64,000 bases of DNA from Clostridium sp. C8-1-8 (GCF_009928445.1 NZ_JAABNO010000002.1:62001-126000), one strand, 5' to 3'; positions 16,680 to 27,571 are shown, counted from the first letter of the stretch. Notes: generated by a model not told the origin, from the sequence alone. Numbers and translations: made by a program.

Positions 16680-16727
16680 ATGTACCATTTCAGTACAAAA
16701 ATATAATTTTACTACGAAGTGGTACAT
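16680..16727. repeat. R2 palindromic repeat, short copy (R2c)
   Basis: A 48-bp palindrome with ends ATGTACCATTTCAGTAC and TACTACGAAGTGGTACAT. The right half matches R2d at 45608-45624 in nearly every base (TACGAAGTGGTACAT), and R2d is the same length. These short forms look like the two ends of the long R2 copies joined without the middle. Confidence 0.7.
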
Positions 16728-16803
16728 CCATAAATAACTAGCAATTTTACATAACATAATTTAAATATCTTTCTCATATAAATTATATGAGGAGGGGATA
16801 ACA

Positions 16804-17886
16804 TTGTATTATAATAAGAGGAGAACTAATGAACATAGCTCTTTAAAATTGATGCTTTTTATGATAATTTGTTTAGCCTTAGTAGTGGTGGTGTTGTTTA
16901 CTAATATGAGGACAGCTTTAATAAAGGATTCCTATCTTTATATCAAAGCTATAGAAAAATCCATACCTTACTTTGGTACAAATGTACAAGCTACTAATGA
17001 CAAAGGCGTAAAAAGTGAATCTTTTAGGGATCTTATCTACGATAAAATAACCAATGACCTGATGAATCCATCAAATTTATTGGCTGAGGAGATACCTTAC
17101 TTCAATTCAACCAGCGGCAATGAAAAAGAATATAATGAAAACTATGCATCAATCAATCCATTTAGTCTTTCTGATGGAGCTATAGCTAAACTTAATCCAG
17201 AAGAAAAGCAAAGTACAAATCAGCAGGGAGATAGCGGAACACCTATAAAAGTTTCTGCTGCTTTTGATCCAAAGCTTAAGAAACAGCTAAATGAATCCAA
17301 ACCGGAAGTGCTTATATATCATACTCATACAACAGAAGCCTACAAACCAGCAAATGCTGATTCAACAGAAGAAAAGTATAGTGTGGTAGGAGTTGGAACT
17401 GCTCTTGAAAAGGAACTTGAGAATTACGGTATTTCTGTAATCCATGATAAGACCATGCACAGTATGGTATACAATGATAGTTATTTAAGGTCTGCAGAAA
17501 CTGTAAAAAAATATTTAGGAAAGTATAATAATTTTAAGTTGATAATAGATCTTCATAGAGATTCTACAGAAAATAAAAATGCCACTACATTGAATATAAA
17601 TGGTGAAAATGTAGCAAAAATAATGTTTGTTACTGCACAAAATACACCGTATTATGATCAGAATAATGGAATAACTGAAAGTTTAAACGATATAAGCAGA
17701 AAGCTTTTTCCAGGCTTTTCAAAGGGAATACTGTCTTATAGAAGAGGAATGAATTCCTTTAATCAGAATTTAAGTAATCACTCTATATTGATAGAGGTTG
17801 GTTCTGATATCAATACTAGTGATGAGTCACAAGGATCAGCAAAATACGTAGCTAGAGTAATCGCTGAATATTTGAATAAAAAGTAA
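16804..17886 (+). CDS. spoIIP: Stage II sporulation protein P
   Basis: SpoIIP is a membrane-anchored peptidoglycan amidase/endopeptidase of the DMP engulfment complex (SpoIID, SpoIIM, SpoIIP). The 360 residues have one N-terminal membrane helix (about 17-36), a linker rich in polar residues, and the SpoIIP/amidase_3-like domain. That domain includes EVLIYHTHTTEAYKP (first metal histidine), LIIDLHRDS, and SNHSILIEVGSDINT (C-terminal catalytic Glu). It starts at TTG 16804 with GAGGAGGGG upstream, an unusual but well-supported start. It lies 226 nt after gpr, past a terminator, so it probably has its own promoter. Confidence 0.95.
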   Translation: MYYNKRRTNEHSSLKLMLFMIICLALVVVVLFTNMRTALIKDSYLYIKAIEKSIPYFGTNVQATNDKGVKSESFRDLIYDKITNDLMNPSNLLAEEIPYFNSTSGNEKEYNENYASINPFSLSDGAIAKLNPEEKQSTNQQGDSGTPIKVSAAFDPKLKKQLNESKPEVLIYHTHTTEAYKPANADSTEEKYSVVGVGTALEKELENYGISVIHDKTMHSMVYNDSYLRSAETVKKYLGKYNNFKLIIDLHRDSTENKNATTLNINGENVAKIMFVTAQNTPYYDQNNGITESLNDISRKLFPGFSKGILSYRRGMNSFNQNLSNHSILIEVGSDINTSDESQGSAKYVARVIAEYLNKK

Positions 17887-17897
17887 TAAATAGACTC

Positions 17898-17948
17898 CTG
17901 ACTAGGTGATTTTGCTTAAATAGCTTTTTTGAATAAGTGGTTAGTCAG
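17898..17948 (+). terminator. Possible terminator or palindrome after spoIIP
   Basis: CTGACTA (17898-17904) and TAGTCAG (17942-17948) are perfect inverted arms. The next bases (GGTGATTTT and AATAAGTGG) pair partly, enclosing a T run. The AATAAGTGGTTAGTCAG arm resembles the ends of R1 repeats. Confidence 0.35.
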
Positions 17949-18155
17949 CCAATGAATTAATCTTAATATTTGACTAATGTAGCATGTAATGAATAGCTAC
18001 TTATATTTAAATAATAATAAATGTAATCAGAATTAATTAAAGAGTAGTGTGTAATATCAGTTGGAATTAAGTGAAGAATTGAATAAAAATGGTAAAAATG
18101 AACATCCTTATAGATATAAGTTATAACTCAACACTTAAATCTTGGGGGTGTTTTT

Positions 18156-18554
18156 TTGAGAAAATTAATAAATGTTATTTTTATATTTATGATTATATCC
18201 TTTGTTTTATGGGGCATTATAAATATAAACATAATAAATACTGCTTCTTTAAGCAAAAGCACTGAAGGTGTTAATACTATATCACAAGACGATTATAAGG
18301 AATTGAAAAGTGAATTTGGACAGGATTTTTTAGGACTTTTACAAGATGATTGTGAACTAAAGATACATGATGAAGATGGAAGCTATAAATTGGAGTTCAA
18401 TGGAAAGTACTATGATATAAATGGAATTGCTACAAAGTTCAAGTTCTTAGGTAAGATAAAGGATGGAGGCAGTATAATAATAGACAAGATAGGAAATGGG
18501 ATGGAGTATTTTTACGAAAAGATAAGTAAAAAGATAGATGGTGTGGTATCATAG
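18156..18554 (+). CDS. Small membrane-anchored protein of unknown function
   Basis: The 132 residues start with a signal-anchor helix (LINVIFIFMIISFVLWGIIN, about 4-23) and continue as an acidic, soluble extracytoplasmic domain with KLEFNGKYYDINGI near its middle. I do not recognise the family. It lies between spoIIP and lepA, in the position of sporulation-linked genes in relatives, so an exported sporulation role is possible but unproven. The start is TTG with GGGGGTG 5 nt upstream, a strong site. Confidence 0.75.
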   Translation: MRKLINVIFIFMIISFVLWGIININIINTASLSKSTEGVNTISQDDYKELKSEFGQDFLGLLQDDCELKIHDEDGSYKLEFNGKYYDINGIATKFKFLGKIKDGGSIIIDKIGNGMEYFYEKISKKIDGVVS

Positions 18555-18659
18555 CATATATATGTTGACAATCAAGCTGGAGGCTATGATATAATTTAAC
18601 AAGATTTAATCTACATGGGGGTGAAAACTGTTCCAAGGAAATTCCTTGAGGATGGGTTT

Positions 18660-20471
18660 ATGAATATGCAAAGTAATAGACAGAAACACATAAGAAACTT
18701 TTCAATCGTTGCACATATCGATCATGGTAAGTCTACATTGGCAGATAGACTTCTTGAAACCACAGGAACCTTAACCCAAAGAGAAATGGAAGAGCAAGTT
18801 TTAGACAATATGGAGCTTGAAAGAGAAAGAGGAATAACCATCAAATCTCAGGCTGCAAGACTGGTTTATAGAAGAGAAGATGGAGAGGAATTCATACTTA
18901 ATCTTATAGATACTCCTGGACACGTAGATTTTAACTACGAAGTATCGAGAAGTTTGGCTGCGTGTGAGGGTGCAGTACTAGTTGTAGATGCTACTCAGGG
19001 CATACAAGCACAAACTCTTGCCAACTGCTATCTAGCTTTAGATAATAATTTAGAGATAGTTCCAGTAATAAATAAAATAGATTTACCGAGTGCTAGACCA
19101 GAAGAAATAAAGCAAGAAATTGAAGATGTAATAGGAATAGAATCACATGATGCGCCGCTTATATCTGCTAAAACTGGCCTTAACATCATTGATGTATTAA
19201 ATTCAGTAATAGAGAAAGTTCCAGCACCTACCGGTGATGAAGAAGCACCTTTACAGGCTCTTATATTTGACTCCTTCTATGATAGTTATAAAGGGGTAGT
19301 TTCCTATGTAAGAGTAAAAGAAGGTTCTGTTAGAGTAGGAACAAAGATAAAGCTTATGGCTACAAATAAGGTATACGAAGTAACTGAGGTTGGGGTGTTT
19401 ACACCTGGCTTTATGCCGATTTCAGAGCTAAGAGCTGGGGATGTTGGTTATGTTACTGGTTCTATAAAGAACGTAAGAGACGCTCGAGTTGGAGATACCA
19501 TAACAGAGGCAGATAGACCTACTAGTACACCACTACCAGGTTATAAACCAGCAGTACCAATGGTATTCTCTGGTATATACCCAGTAGACGGTGCAAAGTA
19601 TGAAGAGCTTAAGGAAGCGCTTGAAAAGCTTCAAATCAACGATGCTGCATTGTCTTTTGAACCAGAAACTTCTATTGCCTTAGGTTTTGGATTTAGATGT
19701 GGATTCTTAGGACTATTGCACATGGAAATAATTCAAGAAAGAATAGAAAGAGAATTCAATCTTGAGATTATAACTACAGCTCCTTCTGTTATATATAAAG
19801 TAATAAAGACAGATGGTACTTTAATAGAGCTTACAAACCCAACAAATCTTCCTGAACCAACTGAAATTGACTATATGGAGGAACCAATAGTAAAGGCTGC
19901 AATAATAAGTCCTACTGAGTATGTTGGTCCTATAATGGAGCTATGCCAGGAGAGAAGAGGAAAATATCTTGATATGGAGTATATCGAGACTACTAGAGTT
20001 GTAATTAATTATGAGATACCTCTAAACGAGATAGTTTATGACTTCTTTGATGCATTAAAATCAAGAACTAAAGGTTATGCATCCCTAGACTATGAGCTAA
20101 AGGGTTATGAAACTTCTGAGCTTGTTAAGCTTGATATATTACTAAATGGGGATACTGTAGATGCCTTATCTATGATAGTTCCTAAAGAGAGAGCTTATCA
20201 TAAAGGTAGAGGAATAGCTGAAAAGCTTAAAGAAATAATTCCGAGACAGCTTTTTGAAATTCCAATTCAAGCTGCTGTAGGTACAAAGATAATAGCAAGA
20301 GAAACTGTAAAGGCTATGAGAAAAGACGTACTTGCAAAATGCTATGGTGGAGATATTTCTAGAAAGAAGAAGCTTTTAGAGAAGCAAAAAGAAGGAAAGA
20401 AGAGAATGAGACAGGTAGGTTCTGTTGAAGTTCCACAAGAAGCATTCATGGCTGTTCTAAAGGTAGAATAG
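18660..20471 (+). CDS. lepA: Elongation factor 4 (LepA), ribosomal GTPase
   Basis: LepA is a translational GTPase that acts on stalled or assembling ribosomes. G1 is [10 protein letters not shown], switch II is DTPGHVDF, and NKIDLP is the guanine motif. The RGKYLDMEY region and LepA C-terminal domain ([39 protein letters not shown]) are present. From ATG 18660 it is 603 residues, the family length; an ATG at 18615 would add an unusual 15-residue leader. A small palindrome (CAAGGAA, A, TTCCTTG at 18634-18648) lies before the start. Confidence 0.96.
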   Translation: MNMQSNRQKHIRNFSIVAHIDHGKSTLADRLLETTGTLTQREMEEQVLDNMELERERGITIKSQAARLVYRREDGEEFILNLIDTPGHVDFNYEVSRSLAACEGAVLVVDATQGIQAQTLANCYLALDNNLEIVPVINKIDLPSARPEEIKQEIEDVIGIESHDAPLISAKTGLNIIDVLNSVIEKVPAPTGDEEAPLQALIFDSFYDSYKGVVSYVRVKEGSVRVGTKIKLMATNKVYEVTEVGVFTPGFMPISELRAGDVGYVTGSIKNVRDARVGDTITEADRPTSTPLPGYKPAVPMVFSGIYPVDGAKYEELKEALEKLQINDAALSFEPETSIALGFGFRCGFLGLLHMEIIQERIEREFNLEIITTAPSVIYKVIKTDGTLIELTNPTNLPEPTEIDYMEEPIVKAAIISPTEYVGPIMELCQERRGKYLDMEYIETTRVVINYEIPLNEIVYDFFDALKSRTKGYASLDYELKGYETSELVKLDILLNGDTVDALSMIVPKERAYHKGRGIAEKLKEIIPRQLFEIPIQAAVGTKIIARETVKAMRKDVLAKCYGGDISRKKKLLEKQKEGKKRMRQVGSVEVPQEAFMAVLKVE

Positions 20472-20560
20472 GACAATTTAAAGAGCTTATTAATATAGAA
20501 AAAATTAAGTGTTTTGATACTAAAACTAAAGAAATAAACTTGATATTGGAGGATAGCAGT

Positions 20561-21688
20561 GTGGAAAAGATAGCGCTTTATGTACATATACCATTTTGTA
20601 AGCAAAAGTGTTTTTACTGTGATTTTCATTCATTTCAAGGTATTGAAAACATAATGGATAGATATACAGATGCTCTTATAGCAGAAATAAATAGAAAAGC
20701 TCATAAATATGAGATTAAAACTATTTTTATAGGTGGGGGAACTCCCACCTATTTACATTTGAACTTATTTGAAAAGCTGCTCAAGTGCATTGGAGCTTTA
20801 AAGCTCTCTGAGGATGTTGAATATACTGTTGAATGTAATCCAGGAACCTTAAGTGATGAAATATTAGAAATTATGAAAGAAAACAAGGTGAACAGGCTTT
20901 CAATTGGACTACAGGCCTGTCAAGATAACTTGCTAAAAGTTATAGGTAGAATACACAATTACAAAGAATTTGAAGAAAATTATTATCTAGCTAGAAGTAA
21001 AGGATTTTCTAATATAAATATAGATCTTATGTACGGACTACCTGGTCAGAAGGTACAGCATTGGGAAGAAAGCTTAAAAGAAATAGTTAAATTAAAACCA
21101 GAACATATCTCTGCCTACAGCCTTATAGTTGAAGAAGATACTGTATTCTACAGATGGTATGAACAAAATAAACTGAATCTTCCGTCAGAAGATGAAGAAA
21201 GAGAAATGAACGAATTAACTCATACTTTACTCAAGGAGGCAGGGTATAAGCAATACGAAATATCTAACTATGCTAAGATTAACAGAGAATGCAGACACAA
21301 TCTTGTATATTGGAATATGGAAGACTACCTAGCTTGTGGAACTGGAGCATCGTCTTATATTAATGGAACAAGATATAAGAACCTTTCAAACTTAAATAAG
21401 TATATGGAAGCTATGGAAAACAATCTGGAAGAATATGAAGAAGTTATAGAAAATTCTAGAGAAGATAACATAGAGGAATTTATTTTCATGGGATTAAGAA
21501 AGTTAGATGGTATATCTGAAGAAGACTTTAAGCATAGGTTTGGCACAGCTATAGAGGATATATTCTATGATGTTATAAAAAAACATATTGAAGAAGAACT
21601 TCTAATAAGAGAAAATGGAAGAATTTATTTGAGTAAAAAAGGTATAGAGTTGTCAAACTATGTTATGAGCGATTTTATGCTGTCATAA
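20561..21688 (+). CDS. hemW: Radical SAM heme chaperone HemW
   Basis: HemW is related to HemN but is thought to insert heme into respiratory enzymes rather than oxidise coproporphyrinogen. The 375 residues begin IALYVHIPFCKQKCFYCDF, the CxxxCxxC cluster plus the extra cysteine of HemW. SAM-binding GGGTPT, then ECNPGTL, LSIGLQ and INIDLMYGLPGQ follow in order. I choose GTG 20561 because TTGGAGGAT lies 8 nt upstream. It follows lepA by 89 nt, a common clostridial pairing. Confidence 0.9.
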   Translation: MEKIALYVHIPFCKQKCFYCDFHSFQGIENIMDRYTDALIAEINRKAHKYEIKTIFIGGGTPTYLHLNLFEKLLKCIGALKLSEDVEYTVECNPGTLSDEILEIMKENKVNRLSIGLQACQDNLLKVIGRIHNYKEFEENYYLARSKGFSNINIDLMYGLPGQKVQHWEESLKEIVKLKPEHISAYSLIVEEDTVFYRWYEQNKLNLPSEDEEREMNELTHTLLKEAGYKQYEISNYAKINRECRHNLVYWNMEDYLACGTGASSYINGTRYKNLSNLNKYMEAMENNLEEYEEVIENSREDNIEEFIFMGLRKLDGISEEDFKHRFGTAIEDIFYDVIKKHIEEELLIRENGRIYLSKKGIELSNYVMSDFMLS

Positions 21689-21699
21689 ATTAAGTCTGG

Positions 21700-21808
21700 A
21701 ATTAAGTAGTCAGTTATCCCATGCTTTAATGAGCTGAGATGATTGCTTGCTAATATAGCATCTCCTTCGTGATGACTTAATTTCAGCAACATTATTAGAT
21801 AAGCCTAA
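21700..21808. repeat. R1 intergenic repeat, short copy B
   Basis: The left end is AATTAAGTAGTCAGTTATCC and the right end GATGACTTAATTTCAGCAAC. Inner halves (CATGCTTTAATGAGC and GCTAATATAGCATC) pair, so the element folds into one long hairpin. It aligns along its whole length with the reverse complement of copy A at 44 kb and with the ends of copies C and D. It sits after hemW and may act as its terminator. Confidence 0.75.
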
Positions 21809-21977
21809 ACATAAAATAGTTTGGAAATTTTATAATTATAATAGCAATGGAACAGGTATGTAATAGTTTTAAAAATGAATTTTTGAGAAACATGAAGAAA
21901 TCTTGAGATATTGAAAGAAAATTTCTCTATAACGGCTTAAATTAATTGAATCTATAGATTTATTAGCATAAAACAAA

Positions 21978-22006
21978 TTGACAAAAAAATATATAAATAA
22001 TATATT
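21978..22006 (+). promoter_or_regulatory. Sigma-A promoter of the hrcA-grpE-dnaK-dnaJ operon
   Basis: A perfect TTGACA (21978-21983), a 17-nt spacer and TATATT (22001-22006). The CIRCE operator starts 13 nt after the -10 box, where HrcA would block transcription. Confidence 0.9.
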
Positions 22007-22019
22007 TAAATCGTAGTCA

Positions 22020-22046
22020 TTAGCACTCACTACTAACGAGTGCTAA
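22020..22046 (+). promoter_or_regulatory. CIRCE operator (HrcA binding site)
   Basis: TTAGCACTC, a 9-nt spacer and GAGTGCTAA match the CIRCE consensus perfectly. It overlaps the transcription start and the region just before the hrcA ribosome site. It predicts HrcA repression relieved by heat or by loss of GroEL support for HrcA. Confidence 0.97.
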
Positions 22047-22063
22047 CAAAAGAGGTGAGATTA

Positions 22064-23089
22064 GTGGTAGATGAGAGAAAAATAAAAATTCTTCAGGCGA
22101 TTATAAATGACTATATTATGACAGGTGAGCCAGTAGGATCAAGGACTATCGCTAAAAAATATGACTTGGGAATAAGTTCAGCCACTATAAGAAATGAAAT
22201 GTCTGACTTAGAAGAATTGGGATACCTGGAACAACCTCATGCGTCTGCTGGTAGAATTCCGTCAAGTAAAGGCTATAGATTATACGTTGATAAATTAATG
22301 GAGTTTCAAGGCGTTAGCTTAGAAGAAGAACTATTGATTAAAAAATATCTTATAGACTCTGCTCTTTTTGAAGTAGATAGGATGATAAAGCAAGCAAGTA
22401 CGCTTTTATCTCAGCTTACAAAGCTGACTTGTATAGTAAATGCTCCTTCAGTAAAGAAGAGTGTTATAAAGTCTATACAGTTGCTTACAGTAGATCAGGC
22501 TAATCTTCTTTGTGTTATAGTTACAGATAGTGGAGTTATTAAGAATAGTCTTATTAAGGTTTCTAGTATACCTTCACCAGAAACTTTGATAAAAATAAAT
22601 AATATACTTAATATAAGGCTTAAGGACCTAACTATAGAGCAGATAAATTTAGAAACAATAAATAAGCTTAAGAAAGATTTATCAGGCTTTGATGAAATAT
22701 TCAATGCATTGATACCAGCATTGTATGAAACCTTAAATACCTCTGAAAGTGAGGTTTTTATGGAGGGTACAACTAACATATTTAATTACCCAGAATACAA
22801 TGACATTGAAAAAGCTAAAGAAATATTATCACTTCTTTATGATAAGGATAATGTTGCTAAACTAATAGTCAGTGAAGATGATATTTCTGTGAGAATAGGT
22901 GATGAAAATTATCTGCCTGAAGCTAAGGATTGTAGCGTTATTACAGCTGCATATACCTTAGGAAATAAAAATACAGGAACCATAGCACTGATTGGACCCA
23001 CCCGAATAAATTATCCGAAGGTCATGTCCATCATGGAAGAAGTAATGAGGGAACTTAATGAATCGTTAAAAAATCAAGGCTTAAAATAA
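22064..23089 (+). CDS. hrcA: Heat-inducible transcription repressor HrcA
   Basis: HrcA binds CIRCE and represses the chaperone operon. The N-terminal winged helix is clear ([67 protein letters not shown]), followed by the HrcA effector domain. I choose GTG 22064 (341 residues) because GAGGTGA is 5 nt upstream; an upstream ATG-like start at 22040 lies inside CIRCE. It is the first gene of its operon. Confidence 0.96.
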   Translation: MVDERKIKILQAIINDYIMTGEPVGSRTIAKKYDLGISSATIRNEMSDLEELGYLEQPHASAGRIPSSKGYRLYVDKLMEFQGVSLEEELLIKKYLIDSALFEVDRMIKQASTLLSQLTKLTCIVNAPSVKKSVIKSIQLLTVDQANLLCVIVTDSGVIKNSLIKVSSIPSPETLIKINNILNIRLKDLTIEQINLETINKLKKDLSGFDEIFNALIPALYETLNTSESEVFMEGTTNIFNYPEYNDIEKAKEILSLLYDKDNVAKLIVSEDDISVRIGDENYLPEAKDCSVITAAYTLGNKNTGTIALIGPTRINYPKVMSIMEEVMRELNESLKNQGLK

Positions 23090-23198
23090 GTTTTGAGTTT
23101 CATAGATATATCAATTAAGATGAAAACCAATAAAGGGTTTATATAATTTTAGAAAAAGCCCTATTTCATAAATGAGAGATGAGGTGTAGTAACAAGAT

Positions 23199-23822
23199 AT
23201 GAAAGAAGTGAATAGCGATCAAGTTAATGAAAAAGATGAAGTTAATGCTTCAGAAAATGTCACTGGCAACGTTGAAGAAACAGAAAACGTAGAAGAAGTT
23301 TTTGAAGGTGAAGTTTTAGAGGATATAGAGTTTGAGAGTGGTAGTGATAATGTTACTTCATTCAAGGATGAGCTTATTAAACTAAAAAATGAGAACTCTA
23401 AGCTTAATAATGAATTAGATGCATTAAAGGAAAGAATTTTAAGACTAAATGCAGAATATGACAACTTTAGAAAGAGAACTTCTAAAGAAAAAGAAGGCAT
23501 ATACACTGATGCCTGCGAAGATGTACTAAAAGAAATGTTTCCAGTTTTAGATAACCTTGAAAGAGCTGTAGCTGTTGAAGGTAGTGTTGATGACCTTAAG
23601 AAAGGCGTTGATATGACAATAAGACAGTTCAAAAATGCTTTTGAAAAGTTAGGTGTTGAGGAAATCGACACAACTGGAGAGTTTGACCCTAACTTACATC
23701 AAGCAGTAATGCATATAGAAGACGAGAACTTTAACAAAAACTCAATAGCTGAAGTGTTTCAAAAAGGCTATAAAAAGGGTGGCAAAGTTCTTAGATTCAC
23801 TATGGTCAAGGTAGCAAACTAG
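23199..23822 (+). CDS. grpE: Nucleotide exchange factor GrpE
   Basis: GrpE releases ADP from DnaK. The 207 residues have a long acidic, poorly conserved N-terminus (about 1-60), a coiled-coil dimer helix (LIKLKNENSKLNNELDALKERILRLNAEYDNFRKRT) and the C-terminal beta domain (FDPNLHQAVMHIED, then KGYKKGGKVLRFTMVKVAN). It is the second gene of the operon, with GAGGTG upstream of ATG 23199. Confidence 0.96.
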   Translation: MKEVNSDQVNEKDEVNASENVTGNVEETENVEEVFEGEVLEDIEFESGSDNVTSFKDELIKLKNENSKLNNELDALKERILRLNAEYDNFRKRTSKEKEGIYTDACEDVLKEMFPVLDNLERAVAVEGSVDDLKKGVDMTIRQFKNAFEKLGVEEIDTTGEFDPNLHQAVMHIEDENFNKNSIAEVFQKGYKKGGKVLRFTMVKVAN

Positions 23823-23881
23823 TAAACATAATTTACTTTGAATAAATAAATTAAATTCGCAATAACGAGGAGGAAATAGAA

Positions 23882-25735
23882 ATGGGAAAGGTTATAGGTA
23901 TCGATTTAGGAACAACTAACTCTTGTGTAGCTGTTATGGAAGGAGGAGAACCAGTAGTTATAGCAAACTCAGAAGGTGCTAGAACTACTCCTTCAGTAGT
24001 ATCTTTCCAAGCTAACGGAGAAAGATTAGTTGGTCAAGTAGCTAAAAGACAAGCGATCACAAATCCAGATAAGACAATAATATCAATAAAGAGACATATG
24101 GGAACTAGCCATAAGACTACAATAGATGGAAAAGACTATACTCCACAAGAAATATCAGCAATGGTTCTTCAAAAGATTAAAGCTGATGCAGAAGCATACC
24201 TTGGAGAAACTGTAACTCAAGCAGTTATAACAGTTCCAGCTTACTTCAATGACTCACAAAGACAAGCAACAAAGGATGCTGGTAAGATAGCAGGACTTGA
24301 AGTTTTAAGAATAATAAATGAACCAACTGCAGCTTCTCTTGCTTATGGGTTAGATAAGACAGATCACAGCCACAAGATATTCGTATATGACTTAGGTGGT
24401 GGTACATTCGACGTATCTATACTTGAACTTGGTGATGGTGTATTCGAAGTTAAAGCAACAAACGGAGATACTCACTTAGGTGGAGATGACTTCGACCAAA
24501 AGATTATAGATTATATAGCAGAAGACTTCAGATCACAAAATGGAATTGATTTAAGAAATGATAAGATGGCTTTACAAAGACTTAAAGAAGCAGCAGAAAA
24601 AGCTAAGATAGAACTTTCATCTTCAACTCAAACTATAATAAATCTTCCATTTATTACAGCTGATGCTTCAGGTCCAAAGCACATTGAATTAACTCTTACA
24701 AGAGCAAAATTCAACGAAATAACTCGTGATCTAGTTGATAGAACAATAGAGCCAATGAGAAAAGCACTTGCTGACTCAGGTTTAAGCTTAAATGATATTG
24801 ATAAGATAGTTTTAGTTGGTGGTTCAACAAGAATACCAGCAGTTCAAGAAGCTGTTAAGAAGTTTACTGGTAAGGAACCTTCAAAGGGAGTTAACCCAGA
24901 TGAATGTGTTGCAGTAGGTGCTGCTATTCAAGCTGGTGTATTAACTGGAGATGTTAAGGACGTATTACTTCTAGATGTAACTCCATTAAGTCTTGGTATA
25001 GAAACTCTAGGTGGAGTAGCAACTCCATTAATAGAAAGAAATACAACTATACCTACAAGAAAGAGTCAAGTATTCTCAACAGCAGCAGATAACCAAACAT
25101 CAGTTGAAATACACGTTGTTCAAGGTGAAAGACAAATGGCTGCTGACAACAAGACTCTTGGTAGATTTACACTATCAGGAATCCTTCCAGCAAGAAGAGG
25201 CGTTCCTCAAATAGAAGTTACTTTTGATATAGATGCTAACGGTATAGTTAAAGTATCAGCAGTTGATAAGGGAACTGGAAAAGAAGCAAATATCACTATT
25301 ACAGCTTCAACAAACTTAAGTGATTCAGAAATAGATGCAGCAGTTAAAGAAGCTGAAAGATTTGCAGAAGAAGATAAGAAGAGAAAAGAATCAATAGAAG
25401 TTAAGAACAATGCTGATCAAGTTGTATATCAAACAGAACAAACTCTAACTGAGCTTGGAGATAAGATATCTGCTGATGATAAGGCAAAGGTTCAAGCTAA
25501 GCTTGATGAAGTTAAGAAAATCAAAGATACTGATGACATCGAAGGAATAAAGAAAGCTGTAGAAGACTTAACTCAAGAATTCTATGCAATTTCATCTAAG
25601 GTATATGGTGCAGCAAATGCTGAAGGCGGTGCTGGATTCGATCCAAACGCTGCTAATGCAGGTGGAGCAAATGCAGGAGCACCTCATGATGACAATGTTG
25701 TAGATGCTGATTTTAAAGTTGATGATGACAAATAG
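23882..25735 (+). CDS. dnaK: Molecular chaperone DnaK (Hsp70)
   Basis: DnaK folds and protects proteins through ATP cycles with DnaJ and GrpE. The 617 residues include [12 protein letters not shown] (phosphate 1), [11 protein letters not shown] (phosphate 2), [10 protein letters not shown] (adenosine loop), the [14 protein letters not shown] linker and substrate domain, and a short Gly/Ala-rich tail ending [19 protein letters not shown] precedes the ATG. Codon use is more constrained than in neighbours, as expected for a highly expressed gene. Confidence 0.98.
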   Translation: MGKVIGIDLGTTNSCVAVMEGGEPVVIANSEGARTTPSVVSFQANGERLVGQVAKRQAITNPDKTIISIKRHMGTSHKTTIDGKDYTPQEISAMVLQKIKADAEAYLGETVTQAVITVPAYFNDSQRQATKDAGKIAGLEVLRIINEPTAASLAYGLDKTDHSHKIFVYDLGGGTFDVSILELGDGVFEVKATNGDTHLGGDDFDQKIIDYIAEDFRSQNGIDLRNDKMALQRLKEAAEKAKIELSSSTQTIINLPFITADASGPKHIELTLTRAKFNEITRDLVDRTIEPMRKALADSGLSLNDIDKIVLVGGSTRIPAVQEAVKKFTGKEPSKGVNPDECVAVGAAIQAGVLTGDVKDVLLLDVTPLSLGIETLGGVATPLIERNTTIPTRKSQVFSTAADNQTSVEIHVVQGERQMAADNKTLGRFTLSGILPARRGVPQIEVTFDIDANGIVKVSAVDKGTGKEANITITASTNLSDSEIDAAVKEAERFAEEDKKRKESIEVKNNADQVVYQTEQTLTELGDKISADDKAKVQAKLDEVKKIKDTDDIEGIKKAVEDLTQEFYAISSKVYGAANAEGGAGFDPNAANAGGANAGAPHDDNVVDADFKVDDDK

Positions 25736-25770
25736 TTGTAACAAAGCGAGTATTTAATATATAATATGAC

Positions 25771-25796
25771 AGGGAAGGCTAACTCGTCTTCCCTTT
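25771..25796 (+). terminator. Weak hairpin between dnaK and dnaJ
   Basis: AGGGAAG (25771-25777) and CTTCCCT (25788-25794) pair perfectly, followed by only two to three T. It may act as an attenuator or mRNA-processing/stability element that lowers dnaJ expression relative to dnaK. Confidence 0.5.
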
Positions 25797-25823
25797 AATA
25801 TTACAACTTAGGTGGTGAAATAA

Positions 25824-26972
25824 TTGGCAAGCAAAGACTATTACAGTGTACTTGGTCTTGAAAAAGGTGCAAGTGATGATGAGATAAAAAAAGCTTTTAG
25901 AAAGCAAGCCCTAAAATATCACCCTGATAGAAATCCAGGGGATAAGGAAGCAGAAGAAAAATTTAAGGAATTAAATGAAGCTTACCAAGTTTTAAGTGAT
26001 CCTCAGAAGAAGTCTCAATATGACCAATTCGGAACAACAGACTTTAATGCCGGCGGTGCAGATGGTTTTGATGGTTTTGATTTTGGAGGTATGGGTGGTT
26101 TTGGAGATATATTTGAAAGTATTTTTGGCGGCGGTTTCGGTGGTGGCGGTGCTGGTGCCAGAAGAAATGGGCCACAAAGAGGTGCTGATATAGAATATAC
26201 TCTTAATCTTTCTTTTGAAGAAGCTGTATTTGGAGTAGAAAAAGAAATATCTTTAACAAGAAGTGAAAACTGTGAGACTTGTAGAGGTTCAGGTGCTAAG
26301 CCTGGAACATCACCAAAGACTTGTTCAAAATGCGGTGGAACAGGTCAAATAAGAGTTCAAAGACAAACTCCTTTTGGTAACATGGTTAGTCAAACAACTT
26401 GTGATAAATGTGGTGGCAGGGGACACGTAATTGAAGATCCATGTCCAGATTGTAGAGGAAAAGGCAATGTAAGAAAGACTAGAAAGATAAAAGTTAATGT
26501 ACCAGCAGGTGTTGATACTGGTAATGTAATGCCTTTAAGAGGACAAGGAGAACACGGTTCAAACAACGGTTCGCCAGGAGATTTATATATAAGAATCAAT
26601 GCAGCATCTTCTAAAATTTTTAAGAGGCAAGGCTTTGACATTTACTTAGACTATCATTTAGATATGATAAGAGCTACAATGGGTACCGAAATAAAGGTTC
26701 CAACAGTTGATGGAGATGTTAAATACACTGTTCCATCAGGAACTCAACCAGGAACTTTATTTAGATTAAAAGGAAAAGGTGTACCTAGAGTAAACTCCTC
26801 GGGTAGAGGTGACCAATACGTTAATGTTATCGTAGATATTCCTAAGAGTCTAAATGATAAGCAAAGAGAAGCTCTTAATATGTTCTTAGAAGCTTCAGGC
26901 GAAAAAGTAAGTGATACTAACGATCATAAAGACAAAGATAAAAAAGGTTTCATGGGCAAGATATTTGGATAG
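25824..26972 (+). CDS. dnaJ: Chaperone protein DnaJ (Hsp40)
   Basis: DnaJ delivers substrates to DnaK and stimulates its ATPase. The 382 residues have the J domain with HPD (KYHPDRN, about 33-39) and a Gly/Phe-rich region (about 75-115). Four CxxCxGxG zinc repeats follow ([32 protein letters not shown]), then the C-terminal substrate domains. The start is TTG at 25824 after AGGTGGTGAAA. It is the last gene of the heat-shock operon. Confidence 0.97.
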   Translation: MASKDYYSVLGLEKGASDDEIKKAFRKQALKYHPDRNPGDKEAEEKFKELNEAYQVLSDPQKKSQYDQFGTTDFNAGGADGFDGFDFGGMGGFGDIFESIFGGGFGGGGAGARRNGPQRGADIEYTLNLSFEEAVFGVEKEISLTRSENCETCRGSGAKPGTSPKTCSKCGGTGQIRVQRQTPFGNMVSQTTCDKCGGRGHVIEDPCPDCRGKGNVRKTRKIKVNVPAGVDTGNVMPLRGQGEHGSNNGSPGDLYIRINAASSKIFKRQGFDIYLDYHLDMIRATMGTEIKVPTVDGDVKYTVPSGTQPGTLFRLKGKGVPRVNSSGRGDQYVNVIVDIPKSLNDKQREALNMFLEASGEKVSDTNDHKDKDKKGFMGKIFG

Positions 26973-26976
26973 TAGG

Positions 26977-27019
26977 CAAAAAAGCAGTTAATGATAGTTC
27001 ATTAACTGCTTTTATTTTT
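26977..27019 (+). terminator. Terminator of the heat-shock operon
   Basis: AAAAGCAGTTAAT and ATTAACTGCTTTT form a perfect stem of at least 13 bp, followed by a T-rich tract. Confidence 0.92.
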
Positions 27020-27056
27020 TATACTCAACCGAATATAAATTCTAGTATATATGTTT

Positions 27057-27145
27057 TTGCCACAAGCTTAGTAAATTGATAAATATGTCCCATAGCACTT
27101 ATTTACTGTATTAGTAGTTGTAAGATTTACTAAGAAAAGTGTGGC
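27057..27145. repeat. Long imperfect inverted repeat
   Basis: TGCCACAAG plus CTTAGTAAAT (27057-27075) pairs with ATTTACTAAG plus AAAAGTGTGGCA (27124-27145). The two blocks are perfect except for a small internal loop. About 48 nt separate the arms. It is unlike R1 and R2, and I found no second copy. It lies between converging dnaJ and the small minus-strand gene. Confidence 0.55.
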
Positions 27146-27163
27146 ATAAGCCAGTTTATTTAA

Positions 27164-27196
27164 GATAAAATCTTACAGTTAGTCTATAAGATTTTA
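27164..27196 (-). terminator. Hairpin at the 3' end of the small minus-strand gene
   Basis: ATAAAATCTTA (27164-27174) and TAAGATTTTAT (27186-27196) pair perfectly over 11 bp with an 11-nt loop. On the minus strand it stands just after the stop codon at 27207. There is no good U tract, so its strength is doubtful. Confidence 0.5.
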
Positions 27197-27206
27197 TTCA
27201 CTATGC

Positions 27207-27410
27207 CTATAGATTTAATGGGTTATTAGTATTTAGTTCAGTAAATTGTAACTGATGCTTTAATTTTATAAATTCTAATTCCAATGTATCAATGCTAGCT
27301 TCATATCTAGCTTTATCATCAACAGTTTTAGCGTTTGCTAATAATTTGCCTAATTCAAGCATCTTTGAGTCGATCTCAAGCATTCTCTTCATTGCTTCAT
27401 AACAATTCAT
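27207..27410 (-). CDS. Small helical protein of unknown function
   Basis: The 67 residues (MNCYEAMKRMLEIDSKML...) are almost entirely helical, with heptad-like leucine/isoleucine spacing, so a short coiled coil or helical hairpin is likely. Two features support a real gene: a good ribosome site (GGGTGAT six nt before ATG) and a hairpin right after the stop. I do not recognise the family. It is encoded opposite to all its neighbours, between dnaJ and prmA. Confidence 0.7.
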   Translation of the reverse strand: MNCYEAMKRMLEIDSKMLELGKLLANAKTVDDKARYEASIDTLELEFIKLKHQLQFTELNTNNPLNL

Positions 27411-27571
27411 GTTATCACCCGCCTATTTTATAAATATTTATTTATATGATATGCAACAGATTATAGAAAAGTACTTCTGGGACAAAAATGCAGATAAAAA
27501 TTATACTGCTAGTAACCGTTAAATTGAAATGTAAAAATATCTCATGTAAATGATTACTCTTATAGTATAGC

